Below, one piece after another: positions 6,531 through 13,372 of a stretch of 13,524 nucleotides of DNA. How positions within the stretch are numbered: the first letter of the stretch is position 1; each line of letters opens with the position of its first letter. This DNA is from 2-02-FULL-38-15 sp964645555. GTDB taxonomy: Bacteria; Patescibacteriota; Microgenomatia; Daviesbacterales; UBA10151. Where the stretch lies: assembly GCA_964645555.1 (NCBI GenBank), contig CAZYBP010000025.1:1-13524 (forward strand). The letters run 5' to 3'. The translations under genes and the position numbers were made by a program. The notes beneath the pieces were generated by a model. The model was not told the DNA's origin. It saw only the letters and a program-made list of their open reading frames with translations, and did not search any database.

Positions 6531-6824
6531 CTAGAGAAGAGAATTGTCAGGCTGGATTTGCAACCCTTTTTTAAGCAGGTGTTCCCGGATCTCGTCTGGA
6601 TTTACTAAACCTTCACAAAGAGCAACGACGGCAACTTCAGTTCTATTTCTTAGTCCTAGTGTATCTGTCATACCCCTAAGATGATTCTTCACAGTCTGAG
6701 GACTTATTCCAAGTCTCTCTGCTATTTCTCTATTTTCCAGACCAAATGCAACCCCTTGTGCTATTTCTAGCTGCCGATCAGTAAGATGAGCTGCATTTTT
6801 TGGGCAAAAACTTCTCTCTACCAT
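6531..6824 (-). CDS. Stand-alone LuxR/GerE-type HTH transcription regulator
   Basis: This 97-aa protein is essentially one LuxR-type four-helix DNA-binding domain. It contains LTDRQLEIAQGVAFGLENREIA (residues 14-35), the ERLGISPQTVKNHLRGM turn and recognition helix (37-52), and LGLRNRTEVAVVALCEG (57-72), followed by a 25-residue charged tail. There is no receiver or ligand-binding domain, so signal input, if any, must come from expression level or a partner. I chose the ATG at 6824. The in-frame TTG at 6845 lies inside the spacer of an almost perfect promoter (6832-6860), whose transcript would start at about the ATG. The gene is alone between the DUF4012 fusion and rplY and could regulate either; this is inference. 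Possible targets are the other promoters in this block. Confidence 0.88.
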   Translation of the reverse strand: MVERSFCPKNAAHLTDRQLEIAQGVAFGLENREIAERLGISPQTVKNHLRGMTDTLGLRNRTEVAVVALCEGLVNPDEIREHLLKKGLQIQPDNSLL

Positions 6825-6831
6825 GACAGGA

Positions 6832-6860
6832 AGTATATTAGCCAAACCTACTCATGTCAA
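6832..6860 (-). promoter_or_regulatory. Near-consensus promoter of the HTH gene (leaderless)
   Basis: On the minus strand, TTGACA (plus 6855-6860), a 17-bp spacer and TATACT (6832-6837) are followed by 7 nt and then ATG. This is the best sigma70-like promoter in the window. It starts directly after the stop codon of the DUF4012 fusion and decides the HTH start codon. Confidence 0.8.
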
Positions 6861-6862
6861 CT

Positions 6863-9793
6863 TTATTTACTAAATTTTGCTTCAAAGCTTCTATCAGTAG
6901 ATAGATCTGTTTGAACAGTTTGTTCCTGCGGACTTAGACTTTCACCTTGGCTACCAATAATCTTTAAGTTTAAAGGATAAGTTAAACTCCAGACAAAAGG
7001 ATCTTTTAAAGTTCCTGCCTGTTTGACTACATTTAGTCTATAAAGTGCTTCGTTGTTGGTAAATTGTAGCTTGAAGGGTACTTGATAATCTAACACTAGA
7101 GTTTTTTGTTCTTTAGGAGCTAGTTCTAGCAAGAAAGAATAGCCTGACCTATCATAATCGACAAAACTGTTCATATCTTTGGTAATATCACTCTCGCCCC
7201 AAAGGACCCTGTTTAACTTAGTCCCGAAAGGTAGATAAAACCTCATCCGATTCTTGTACTTACCGCCAGGAAAAGTATCAGATGGGCTTCTGTTGGTGTA
7301 AGCTATTCTTAACCTATGATTAACCTCACCTTCTTTACCAATAATTGTTTCTAAATTGTAATTTCTGTCAATGTAATAGTTAGCTTTATTAGCTCCCAAA
7401 TTTGCCTCAACCGGTGCCAGGAAATCCTCTGTTAAGTTTCCTTGTTCTTGTTTACCACGAGGCAAAACCGAACTCCAATTTTGAGAAACAACATAAGAAA
7501 AAAGCTTTGGATCATTTAAATAAACGCTCATATGTTTACCCTCCAAGGACCTTCCCAGCGAGGTAACAATGCCCGGCCAATTTTGATTTGGCAGGAAAAA
7601 CAGTTTATTAAATAAGGAAGAAGTCAAACTCGTTAAAAAGCTCTTTTTTGCCTGAGAACCCGGGAAAAACCCTACTTCGGCGTGGCTAATCGATTTCTCA
7701 AACAGATTATCTGCTGTTATCTGCTCATTATAATCTGCTAAATCCAAAGGCCCCACCACAGACAGCAAATCTTCCATGGCAGAAATATCTAATGCCACCA
7801 CTCCTTCTACCCGCTCCCCTGTTTCTTTAGTGTAAAACCACTCCGCCTGACGGGCGCTGGTGGGAAAATCCGGCTCCCAGTTTGAATCTCTTAAGAAATA
7901 ATCTTTTTGCCCCAAATCTTCTTTAATTTCCTTGGGCGGCTCAACGTGCATTTTCAATTGTCCATCTATGGCATAAATATCATTCACTGCAAGCTTTTTT
8001 AATTTACTACCCTCAAATGAAATATGGGCAAAAGAACCGATAAAACCACCTGTTGGTCTTAGTTCGTTATTGTTTTGCAAAAGCACTAAATAACTTTTAG
8101 GAGCGCCCGCGGAGGTAATCTCCGGCAGCAATACACTCAGGGTCCTTCCCTTTTTAACTAAATTAGCATATAAGGACAATCTGGACTCCAGGCTAGTTAA
8201 ATTGCCCTCAATTAAACCAGGAACCATATCTTTAAAATTCTGATCATTTAATAAAGCTGAGGCTTTAGATAAATCTTCATCTGCTAAGGCTAAGAAAACT
8301 TGTGCATCCTCAAAACTTTTCTTTGGATCAAGCTCGGATTCTCCTGTCACACTCTTAAAGCTTTGGTATAGGGACTGTATACCCAAGATTGTATTGTAAG
8401 CTGCATCAGATGAGAGGCTGGCCAACTTAAATAGGCTGTCTCCCGTCTCAAACTGGGATTTTAATATACCCATATTTCTAAGAGGTTCCAGTGAGTAGAA
8501 AATCGACTTTGCTTCCGATACCCCTATATTGGCCTGTCTGATAGCTAAAATACTGTTATCAAACTCCCCTCTTTCTAAACTTTTAATAGCCGAAAGGAGC
8601 TGAGATCTGAAAGTTAATATTCCCCAGCCCATAGCAACAAAGGGCCAGATTAAAGCATAAACAACAATTACAATTCCTGCTAATACAGCAAGGGTTCTGG
8701 TTGGAAAGAAAAGCTTTGGCAATTTATTCCTCTGTTTGTTTCGGCCAGAAAGAATTTGTTCATCCCCCTTATCCTCTTTTGAATCAGTTTTTTCTGTCTC
8801 CCCTATTTTTTTTAATGCCTCCAATTCCTTCGACTTCTCCATCTTCCATTTTCCAGCGTCCTCCTCCCCTCTATCATCCCTCCCGGCTTTATCAACTAGT
8901 TTGGGCACCTTAATTTCGTTGTCTTTGAAATAATTTACAGTCTTCCTAAGATACTCAACTAATTTAGTTTGTGGATGCCAATTTAAAAACTTAATCGTCT
9001 TTTCCAGGTTCGGCGTAAACCAGGGTGGTAATTCTGTAGGAATAAAATTTTTACTTTCATACCAAACAGGGTCTAAAAGTATTTGTTTAGCCTCTGAAAC
9101 TTTAACTGGAGTTGTAGCTACTCCGTCAAAAATCTTTTGAGCTGTAGCTCCGGCAAAAATGCATTTAATTAAAAGGTCCGTTGCATCATCTACATATAAA
9201 GCCCTTGATGAAAATTCCAAGGACACCTCCTTTTGTAAATCCCCTGTCAGGCTTTGTTGAATCAACTTAATCATCGGGTCAAAGTGATTAAAGTCCATTC
9301 TGGGACCGAACACTGATCCCAATCTTAAAATTCTCGCGTTTAGATTATGCTCTTTAGCAAACCGTGCAACCTCTACCTCTGCATTCTTAAACCAGGCTAA
9401 CTTTTCTCTCTCATTTCCTTTATCATAAAGCTCAATAGAAGACACAAACAGTAATCTTGCCCTGTGTTTTTTGAAAAGCTCTAATAAATATGCAAATTCT
9501 GTTTCCTGCTCCCAAACTATAAAAATGTAATCAAGTCTATCTATCTCAAGATTACATTTCTCCGGTGAGGAAATTAGCAAATGAAAGTTTTTTTTCTCAA
9601 CGGCATTTGACAAATTCTCTCTTTTGCCGATATTGAGATCATCCACACCAATCACCTGAATATTTTTCAATAAAAGTTTATCTACCAAGTTTGAACCCAG
9701 AAAACCAGCTGCCCCCACAACTAAAGCTACAGGGTTGTTTCGCGAAAGAAGTATGCGGGTTTTTTTGTTGCTATTTACAGTTAATTCGTCCAC
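6863..9793 (-). CDS. Fusion of epimerase-like Rossmann domain, membrane segment and DUF4012
   Basis: Residues about 20-290 resemble extended SDR NAD-dependent sugar epimerases/dehydratases: the GAAGFLG dinucleotide loop (27-33), VDDLNIGKRENL, FVSSIELY (116-123), ILRLGSVFGPR (155-165) and ALYVDDATDLL (198-208). The catalytic YxxxK pair is not seen; the expected segment reads LAWFKNAEV (132-140). Residues 295-365 are a charged linker. A single hydrophobic segment spans about 367-391, preceded by Arg/Lys, predicting a cytoplasmic N-terminus. The rest (about 395-976) is extracytoplasmic and carries the DUF4012 signature near 565-590 (YLVLLQNNNELRPTGGFIGS) and a beta-rich C-terminus. DUF4012 has no known activity; it is common in Microgenomates and Actinobacteria. 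Start is GTG, 6 nt after an extended -10. The neighbouring flippase and ligases suggest a role in surface glycan assembly or its control. Confidence 0.88.
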   Translation of the reverse strand: MDELTVNSNKKTRILLSRNNPVALVVGAAGFLGSNLVDKLLLKNIQVIGVDDLNIGKRENLSNAVEKKNFHLLISSPEKCNLEIDRLDYIFIVWEQETEFAYLLELFKKHRARLLFVSSIELYDKGNEREKLAWFKNAEVEVARFAKEHNLNARILRLGSVFGPRMDFNHFDPMIKLIQQSLTGDLQKEVSLEFSSRALYVDDATDLLIKCIFAGATAQKIFDGVATTPVKVSEAKQILLDPVWYESKNFIPTELPPWFTPNLEKTIKFLNWHPQTKLVEYLRKTVNYFKDNEIKVPKLVDKAGRDDRGEEDAGKWKMEKSKELEALKKIGETEKTDSKEDKGDEQILSGRNKQRNKLPKLFFPTRTLAVLAGIVIVVYALIWPFVAMGWGILTFRSQLLSAIKSLERGEFDNSILAIRQANIGVSEAKSIFYSLEPLRNMGILKSQFETGDSLFKLASLSSDAAYNTILGIQSLYQSFKSVTGESELDPKKSFEDAQVFLALADEDLSKASALLNDQNFKDMVPGLIEGNLTSLESRLSLYANLVKKGRTLSVLLPEITSAGAPKSYLVLLQNNNELRPTGGFIGSFAHISFEGSKLKKLAVNDIYAIDGQLKMHVEPPKEIKEDLGQKDYFLRDSNWEPDFPTSARQAEWFYTKETGERVEGVVALDISAMEDLLSVVGPLDLADYNEQITADNLFEKSISHAEVGFFPGSQAKKSFLTSLTSSLFNKLFFLPNQNWPGIVTSLGRSLEGKHMSVYLNDPKLFSYVVSQNWSSVLPRGKQEQGNLTEDFLAPVEANLGANKANYYIDRNYNLETIIGKEGEVNHRLRIAYTNRSPSDTFPGGKYKNRMRFYLPFGTKLNRVLWGESDITKDMNSFVDYDRSGYSFLLELAPKEQKTLVLDYQVPFKLQFTNNEALYRLNVVKQAGTLKDPFVWSLTYPLNLKIIGSQGESLSPQEQTVQTDLSTDRSFEAKFSK
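8835..8855 (-). repeat. Short heptanucleotide repeat in the linker of the DUF4012 fusion
   Basis: Minus-strand units TGGAAAA, TGGAAGA, TGGAGAA encode GKWKMEKS in the flexible cytoplasmic linker. Only three imperfect units are present, so the call rests on the same 7-nt period as the other arrays. Confidence 0.5.
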
Positions 9794-9799
9794 GCGTAA

Positions 9800-9827
9800 A
9801 TGGTATCACTTGGAGTTTGAATTGCAA
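9800..9827 (-). promoter_or_regulatory. Probable promoter of the DUF4012 fusion (leaderless)
   Basis: On the minus strand, TTGCAA (9822-9827) is 16 bp from TACCAT (9800-9805), which is preceded by TGA, an extended -10. The hexamer ends 6 nt before the GTG start. No Shine-Dalgarno sequence is visible. Confidence 0.55.
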
Positions 9828-9840
9828 TATGGCTAAAAGG

Positions 9841-9855
9841 TGACATTCTATGTCA
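9841..9855. promoter_or_regulatory. Inverted repeat between the RNase H gene and the DUF4012 promoter
   Basis: TGACAT-TCT-ATGTCA has perfect 6-bp arms and a 3-nt loop. It lies 13 bp upstream of the DUF4012 -35 box and 11 nt after the RNase H stop, and on the minus strand it is followed by CCTTTT. It could be an operator or a weak terminator. Confidence 0.4.
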
Positions 9856-9866
9856 GCTGGGGCTTT

Positions 9867-10292
9867 CTAGACCTGATAATTGAGGTTATCAAGAGCTTTA
9901 TTAGCAATAGCATCGGCTTCGCTATTTAATCTTCTAGGAACATGCTTGTAGGCCACTCTGCTAAACAAGCTCTCATTTTTTTTAATTTCATAAATTAAAG
10001 GTTTGAGATTCTCGCTTTTTACTCTAAACCGCCCTGATAGTTGCTCTACCACCAACTTTGAATCCATAAAAAAATTTAGTTCGGTTATCTTTCCATCCCA
10101 CTTTTGTTTAATGTACTCATAAGCACTTAAAACTGCGCTATATTCAGCAAAGTTATTAGTGGCTATGCCTAAAAATTTTCCTTCTGAATATAAAATTTCC
10201 CCGCTTGAGCCCTTAATTAAAAAACCGTATGATGCTTTTCCTGGATTACCGCGCGAAGCTCCGTCTGTATAAATTATTAATCGCATAAACAT
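9867..10292 (-). CDS. Ribonuclease HI-family protein
   Basis: RNase H cleaves RNA in RNA:DNA hybrids. The 141-aa product has all expected catalytic positions: D10 in YTDGASRGNPG, E50 in NNFAEY, D77 in FFMDSKLVVEQ, H117 in KHVPRRLN and D127 in SEADAIANKAL. It belongs to the short group without the basic protrusion of E. coli RnhA, often annotated as RNase H-like or 'reverse-transcriptase-like', and is probably active. The ATG at 10292 is chosen because GAGAGG (10298-10303), lying in the last codons of the flippase, is 5 nt upstream; a second ATG is two codons later. It starts 1 nt after the flippase TAA, so it is co-transcribed and coupled with it. Its presence at the end of a polysaccharide operon is probably organisational rather than functional. 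Confidence 0.94.
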   Translation of the reverse strand: MFMRLIIYTDGASRGNPGKASYGFLIKGSSGEILYSEGKFLGIATNNFAEYSAVLSAYEYIKQKWDGKITELNFFMDSKLVVEQLSGRFRVKSENLKPLIYEIKKNESLFSRVAYKHVPRRLNSEADAIANKALDNLNYQV

Positions 10293-10293
10293 A

Positions 10294-11529
10294 TTATCCT
10301 CTCAAATGTTTATAGAGAATAACTACCTGCATGATTAAAATCAAGTACTCTGATAATCCGGTTATCCAGGCGGCTGCCTGATAAGAAAAAATGGGGATAA
10401 AAAATAAATTTAATACTGTGTTAAAAATTAAACCAATCAGATAAATTACCAGTAAACTCCTGTACTTTTTCAAAGACACCAAAGCCCACATTAAAACTGA
10501 GGAGGCAAAAAAAGCCGGGAAACTTAAAGATAAAATCCTCAGCGCTTCAGGCGATCCTACAAAACCTTTGCCTCCGGCAATTAGGCTAACAACCCAGTTG
10601 GCTGAAATTACAGTTATCAATGTTCCTCCAAATCCCAAAATACTCATTATAAAAATTGCAATTTTTAAATTGGATATAAACTTTTGTTTGTTTTCCAGTA
10701 AATGCCTTAACATTAAAGGGTAATAACCATTCATGATAAAAGTAGGCAATACTAAGGCTGCCTGGAAAATTGAATAAGACAAATTATAAATGCCCACCTC
10801 AGCAAATGAGCGGTAAAAAGATAAAATAAAAGCATCCAGCCTAAAATAGACAACATTTAAAATTAAGGTGGTAGAAATTGGCCAGGCATTTTTAATTAAA
10901 TTCTTTACAAAATTAAAGTCAAAAATAGGCCAAATGTTTTTAACAAATTTTTTAACAAACAAAAGTAAAATAAAACAGCCAACGAGCCAGCCTAAAGAAT
11001 AATCAACCATAATCCAGGGAAGCCCCAGGTTCATTTGGCTACTTGAATAAACCAGGAATAATGTTACCAAGGCTGCGACTGACCAGCCAATAATAGATAA
11101 GTCATATCTGAATCTGCTTTGGAAAATAGCATTAGCGCTAACATAAATAGCAGGTTCTATTATGGCCATTACCGAACCAATCAGTATTAGTTGCTTAAAT
11201 AAACTCTCTGAAGTTGGCCAAAATAATCCACCTAAGATTGCCAGGGGAATTAATAAAACCACAAGCCCTAACCTAAAACCAAATAATTTCCGCCACACTA
11301 ACGTAAAATTTTCCTTTAAAAGATCCGGCATCAAATAAGCATTGACTCCAAAATCTATAGCCAGGGTAAAAAAGGCAAGATATGTTAAAGCCAGGGTAAA
11401 AACACCGGTTCCATCTTCTCCAAAACGCCTGCTGACAATTCCTAAAATAATAATTGTGGAAAAGGAGGTTACAATTTTTCCCAAAACCTGCCAAACAGTT
11501 TGCTTTGAAACTTTGATGATCTGTTCCAT
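10294..11529 (-). CDS. Wzx-like polysaccharide flippase (MOP superfamily)
   Basis: This 411-aa polytopic membrane protein is predicted to flip lipid-linked oligosaccharide across the cytoplasmic membrane. The start KVSKQTVWQVLGKIVTSFST followed by GIVSRRFGEDGTGVFTLALTY is the typical first-helix pattern of the polysaccharide biosynthesis/MurJ-like family. About 11-12 hydrophobic segments follow, with central VVYFRLDAFILSFY and VGIYNLSYSIFQAALVLP motifs characteristic of Wzx proteins. At 411 residues it is slightly shorter than usual (430-480), though it ends naturally in YKHLRG. I prefer the ATG at 11529 over the TTG one codon earlier. It lies 4 nt downstream of the stop of the ligase fragment and overlaps the signals for the RNase H gene. 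Its position next to ligase/polymerase-type genes supports a surface glycan role. Confidence 0.93.
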   Translation of the reverse strand: MEQIIKVSKQTVWQVLGKIVTSFSTIIILGIVSRRFGEDGTGVFTLALTYLAFFTLAIDFGVNAYLMPDLLKENFTLVWRKLFGFRLGLVVLLIPLAILGGLFWPTSESLFKQLILIGSVMAIIEPAIYVSANAIFQSRFRYDLSIIGWSVAALVTLFLVYSSSQMNLGLPWIMVDYSLGWLVGCFILLLFVKKFVKNIWPIFDFNFVKNLIKNAWPISTTLILNVVYFRLDAFILSFYRSFAEVGIYNLSYSIFQAALVLPTFIMNGYYPLMLRHLLENKQKFISNLKIAIFIMSILGFGGTLITVISANWVVSLIAGGKGFVGSPEALRILSLSFPAFFASSVLMWALVSLKKYRSLLVIYLIGLIFNTVLNLFFIPIFSYQAAAWITGLSEYLILIMQVVILYKHLRG

Positions 11530-11533
11530 CAAC

Positions 11534-11749
11534 TCATTCTAGCATGGAGATACTTAATCCCCAAAGTAAAAATAATAACCTATATCCTTGAGGTAAAGTT
11601 AAAAAGTAATGATCAAACATTCCTAAAAATATAAATACACCCCAGATAATTAGAAATTTGAAATTGGAAATTTGAAATTGTTTCCATATTGGATACCCCA
11701 GTAAGACTATTAAACCGCCTAATCCCAACAGTCCAGTTTCCGATAGAGA
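11534..11749 (-). CDS. C-terminal fragment of a second O-antigen ligase-like protein (start lost in gap)
   Basis: The frame is open from the gap edge (11749) to TGA at 11534-11536 and gives 71 residues: SLSETGLLGLGGLIVLLGYPIWK, then a repeat-encoded FQISNFKF, two membrane helices and GMFDHYFLTLPQGYRLLF, a C-terminal pattern I associate with Wzy/WaaL-like proteins of CPR bacteria. The first 23 residues align with residues about 331-353 of the ligase on the other side of the gap, and both share SLSETGLLGL and LLGYPI. This piece is therefore the end of a paralogue, not the missing end of the upstream gene, unless the scaffold is wrong. About 340 N-terminal residues are missing. It ends 4 nt before the flippase ATG. 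Confidence 0.75.
   Translation of the reverse strand, partial: SLSETGLLGLGGLIVLLGYPIWKQFQISNFKFLIIWGVFIFLGMFDHYFLTLPQGYRLLFLLWGLSISMLE
11653..11680 (-). repeat. Heptanucleotide tandem repeat inside the second ligase fragment (4 units)
   Basis: On the plus strand the units are GAAATTT, GAAATTG, GAAATTT, GAAATTG. On the coding strand they encode QFQISNFKF, located between two membrane helices. The homologous ligase across the gap lacks this stretch, having LSRLF instead. Confidence 0.85.
11691..11749. repeat. Gap-flank repeat, left copy (partner at 11813-11871)
   Basis: These 59 bp align without gaps to 11813-11871, with about 43 of 59 positions identical; the last 17 bp, up to the N run, are identical. 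Both copies encode SLSETGLLG...LLGYPI on the minus strand. Confidence 0.85.
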
Positions 11750-11759
11750 NNNNNNNNNN
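11750..11759. other. Assembly gap (10 Ns), probably of unknown true length
   Basis: Ten Ns join two contigs. Treating them as 10 real bases puts the two ligase pieces in different frames and gives a nonsense tail (LYRKLDCWD). The number is therefore best taken as a placeholder. Confidence 0.95.
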
Positions 11760-12870
11760 CAACCCAGGCAAGTAGTATGTATGGTTTAAACAATCTAGAT
11801 AATTTAAAAATAGGGTATCCCAGTAACGTCAATAACCCTAACAGTCCTAAAAGCCCAGTTTCCGATAGAGAAAGCAGGAAAATGTTATGAACAGGCTGTA
11901 GAAACCTGCTGGGACCTGTTAAAAGCAAATCAGAAGCAGCGGGAATAAAGTTGTTTAATCCAACACCCAAAAGAGGGGATTTTAACCATAAATTGAAAGC
12001 AACTTGGGAAAGTTCTTCTCTTCTGATTAATGTTAAATTGTCAAAATTAAAAACAGAGGAAAATCTGGTATATAAAATAGGCAACAAGACTATTATTAAA
12101 ATTAACAACAAGACTCTTCCCTTTTTCTTTACCAAAACCATGACAGAAATTACACTAACCAGTATAGCTACCCTGGAAACAGTCAGAAGAATAGCCAAGC
12201 CACCTAAAAAGGTTGCAACCTTACTTATGGTAGCGATAACACCAGATTTTGCAGTTTTCATGCAAGTCAAAATTAATGTGGCAATAATTAAAAACCCTGC
12301 TAAAGTATTTGGATGAGGAAAAGTGGCATATGGACGTAAAAAATGGCTGCCATAAAAATCAAACTTAGCGATACCTGGAGTTGACAATGAAAAAGTCCGC
12401 TCACCCAATATCCAGAATCCTATTGTCCCACCTTTTAAAAACTGAAAAATCGCAAGCAATGCTTCGCCTGTAATTGACAATACCAAACCTAAAAAGACAA
12501 TCAAACGTATGTCAGCTAATTTTGAGGAGGCTATATAAACTCCAAAAAAACCAGCAATTAAATATTGTTCAAGTCTGACAAACCCAACTCCTGTATTTAC
12601 TCCATTACCTAAAAGAGAGATAGCTTGAGTAAAAATGAAAAGATATAACAAATTCATTGCCAGTCTATTAATATGCTTTTTCTGCCAAATAAAGGTTAGA
12701 CACAGCCCAACAACCAGCAAGTCCCAAAAATAGAAGGTGGGGGATAAATAATCAATTGGCAAAGAGTAAATAAAACTAAATGTAGGCCAAAAATGTTTGC
12801 CAAGTTGGGTAGGAAGAAATAGGATTGTCAGAAAGAGGAGTATTTGCTCAACTCTCTTCAGCTTCAGCAT
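11760..12870 (-). CDS. O-antigen ligase/polymerase-like membrane protein (Wzy/WaaL), 3' end lost in gap
   Basis: 370 codons are present before the gap. The protein is polytopic, with about ten hydrophobic segments. Diagnostic features of the PF04932 type are the large loop between later helices with RPYATFPHPNTLAGFL (residues about 183-198), SRVAILVSV, and LWLKSPLLGVGLNNFIPAA (about 294-312) followed by PVHNIFLLSLSETGLLGL (about 323-340). These proteins join or polymerise lipid-linked glycans on the outer face of the membrane. The predicted missing part is short, perhaps 30-40 residues, judging by the homologous fragment at 11534-11749. Residues read beyond the Ns are artefactual. The ATG at 12870 lies within the last codons of jag (23-bp overlap), indicating one transcript and possible translational coupling. 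No ribosome-binding site is obvious. Confidence 0.9.
11813..11871. repeat. Gap-flank repeat, right copy (partner at 11691-11749)
   Basis: This is the second copy of the 59-bp segment described at 11691-11749. It lies inside the first ligase gene, about 50 bp from the gap. Confidence 0.85.
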
Positions 12871-13366
12871 TGGTTTTGCCTGTTTTATTTTTTGACTTTG
12901 ATTTAATTGGGGTTGATTTTTGGTCTTTGGCTTTAATTACAATATGTCTATCCCGGCCTTCACCCATGCTTTCAGTTGATAGGGCTTCATCTTCACCAAT
13001 CGTCATATGGATAATTCTTCTTTGCCACGCAGACATTGGCTCTAGTTCTAATTCGTTACCGCTTTCTTTAACTTGCTTAGCCCATTCAGCAGCCTTTGCC
13101 TTAAGCTCCTCTTCTTTTTGCTTTCTCCAACCAGACACATCTAAAATCACTCTTTTGAAATTTTCTTTCTGTTTTAAAGACATAATCTGGTTAATCAAAA
13201 GCTGTAAAGCTTCCAGGGATTCACCTCTGGCACCGATAAGCCTACCTGCATCTTTAGTTTCAATGGAAACTAAAAACCCATCCTCAGCGTCCTCTATCTC
13301 ATAACTACCCTCTAAAAGTAGTAATCCTAATATGTTATCTAATACTTCACTCAGTTGTTCTTCCAT
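12848..13366 (-). CDS. khpB: KhpB/Jag (EloR-type) RNA-binding protein, KH plus R3H domains
   Basis: KhpB/Jag is a cytoplasmic RNA-binding protein. In Firmicutes it works with KhpA and influences cell elongation; its gene is usually next to yidC. The 172-aa product has a KH domain with the GARG loop (residues 45-48, in GRLIGARGESLEALQLLINQI) and an R3H domain (R116 to H120 in WQRRIIHMTI, then STESMGEGRDRHIVI). The tail (about 145-172) is Lys/Ser-rich and then acidic. The N-terminal Jag_N domain of longer homologues is absent. The ATG at 13366 follows a leader of about 115 nt that contains a heptamer array and no clear ribosome-binding site. The last codons overlap the start of the ligase gene by 23 bp, so jag heads the polysaccharide operon here. 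yidC would be expected just beyond the right edge but is not seen. Confidence 0.94.
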   Translation of the reverse strand: MEEQLSEVLDNILGLLLLEGSYEIEDAEDGFLVSIETKDAGRLIGARGESLEALQLLINQIMSLKQKENFKRVILDVSGWRKQKEEELKAKAAEWAKQVKESGNELELEPMSAWQRRIIHMTIGEDEALSTESMGEGRDRHIVIKAKDQKSTPIKSKSKNKTGKTNAEAEES

Positions 13367-13372
13367 AAATTA

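Noticed and set aside
6525..6540. CTTC-TCTA-GAAG hairpin at the end of the HTH gene as a terminator
   Set aside because: The stem is only 4-5 bp and AT-rich, with a poor U run, so it is too weak to call.
7700..7740. ATCTGC repeated three times in the DUF4012 gene
   Set aside because: Spacing is irregular (about 10-16 nt) and it is explained by ordinary coding sequence; there is no 7-nt period.
8701..8933. Two short overlapping plus-strand ORFs over the DUF4012 linker
   Set aside because: They are Pro/Ser/Phe-rich reversed readings of the charged linker, and the sense ORF is far better supported.
9990..10030. RVKSENLK in the RNase H protein, resembling the repeat-encoded KVKSEKLK of tsaD
   Set aside because: KVKNENLKPLYE-like sequence is a normal conserved segment of this RNase H group, and the DNA shows no clear 7-nt array.
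11951..12316. 121-aa ORF opposite the ligase gene
   Set aside because: Shadow of a membrane protein; no ribosome-binding site or recognisable motif.
12372..12400. TTGACA inside the ligase gene as a plus-strand promoter
   Set aside because: It is within a coding region, no -10 box lies at a suitable distance and no plus-strand gene follows.
12825..13304. 159-aa ORF opposite jag
   Set aside because: It lies antisense to a clear KH/R3H gene, with a Ser/Leu-rich translation typical of a reversed Lys/Glu-rich frame.
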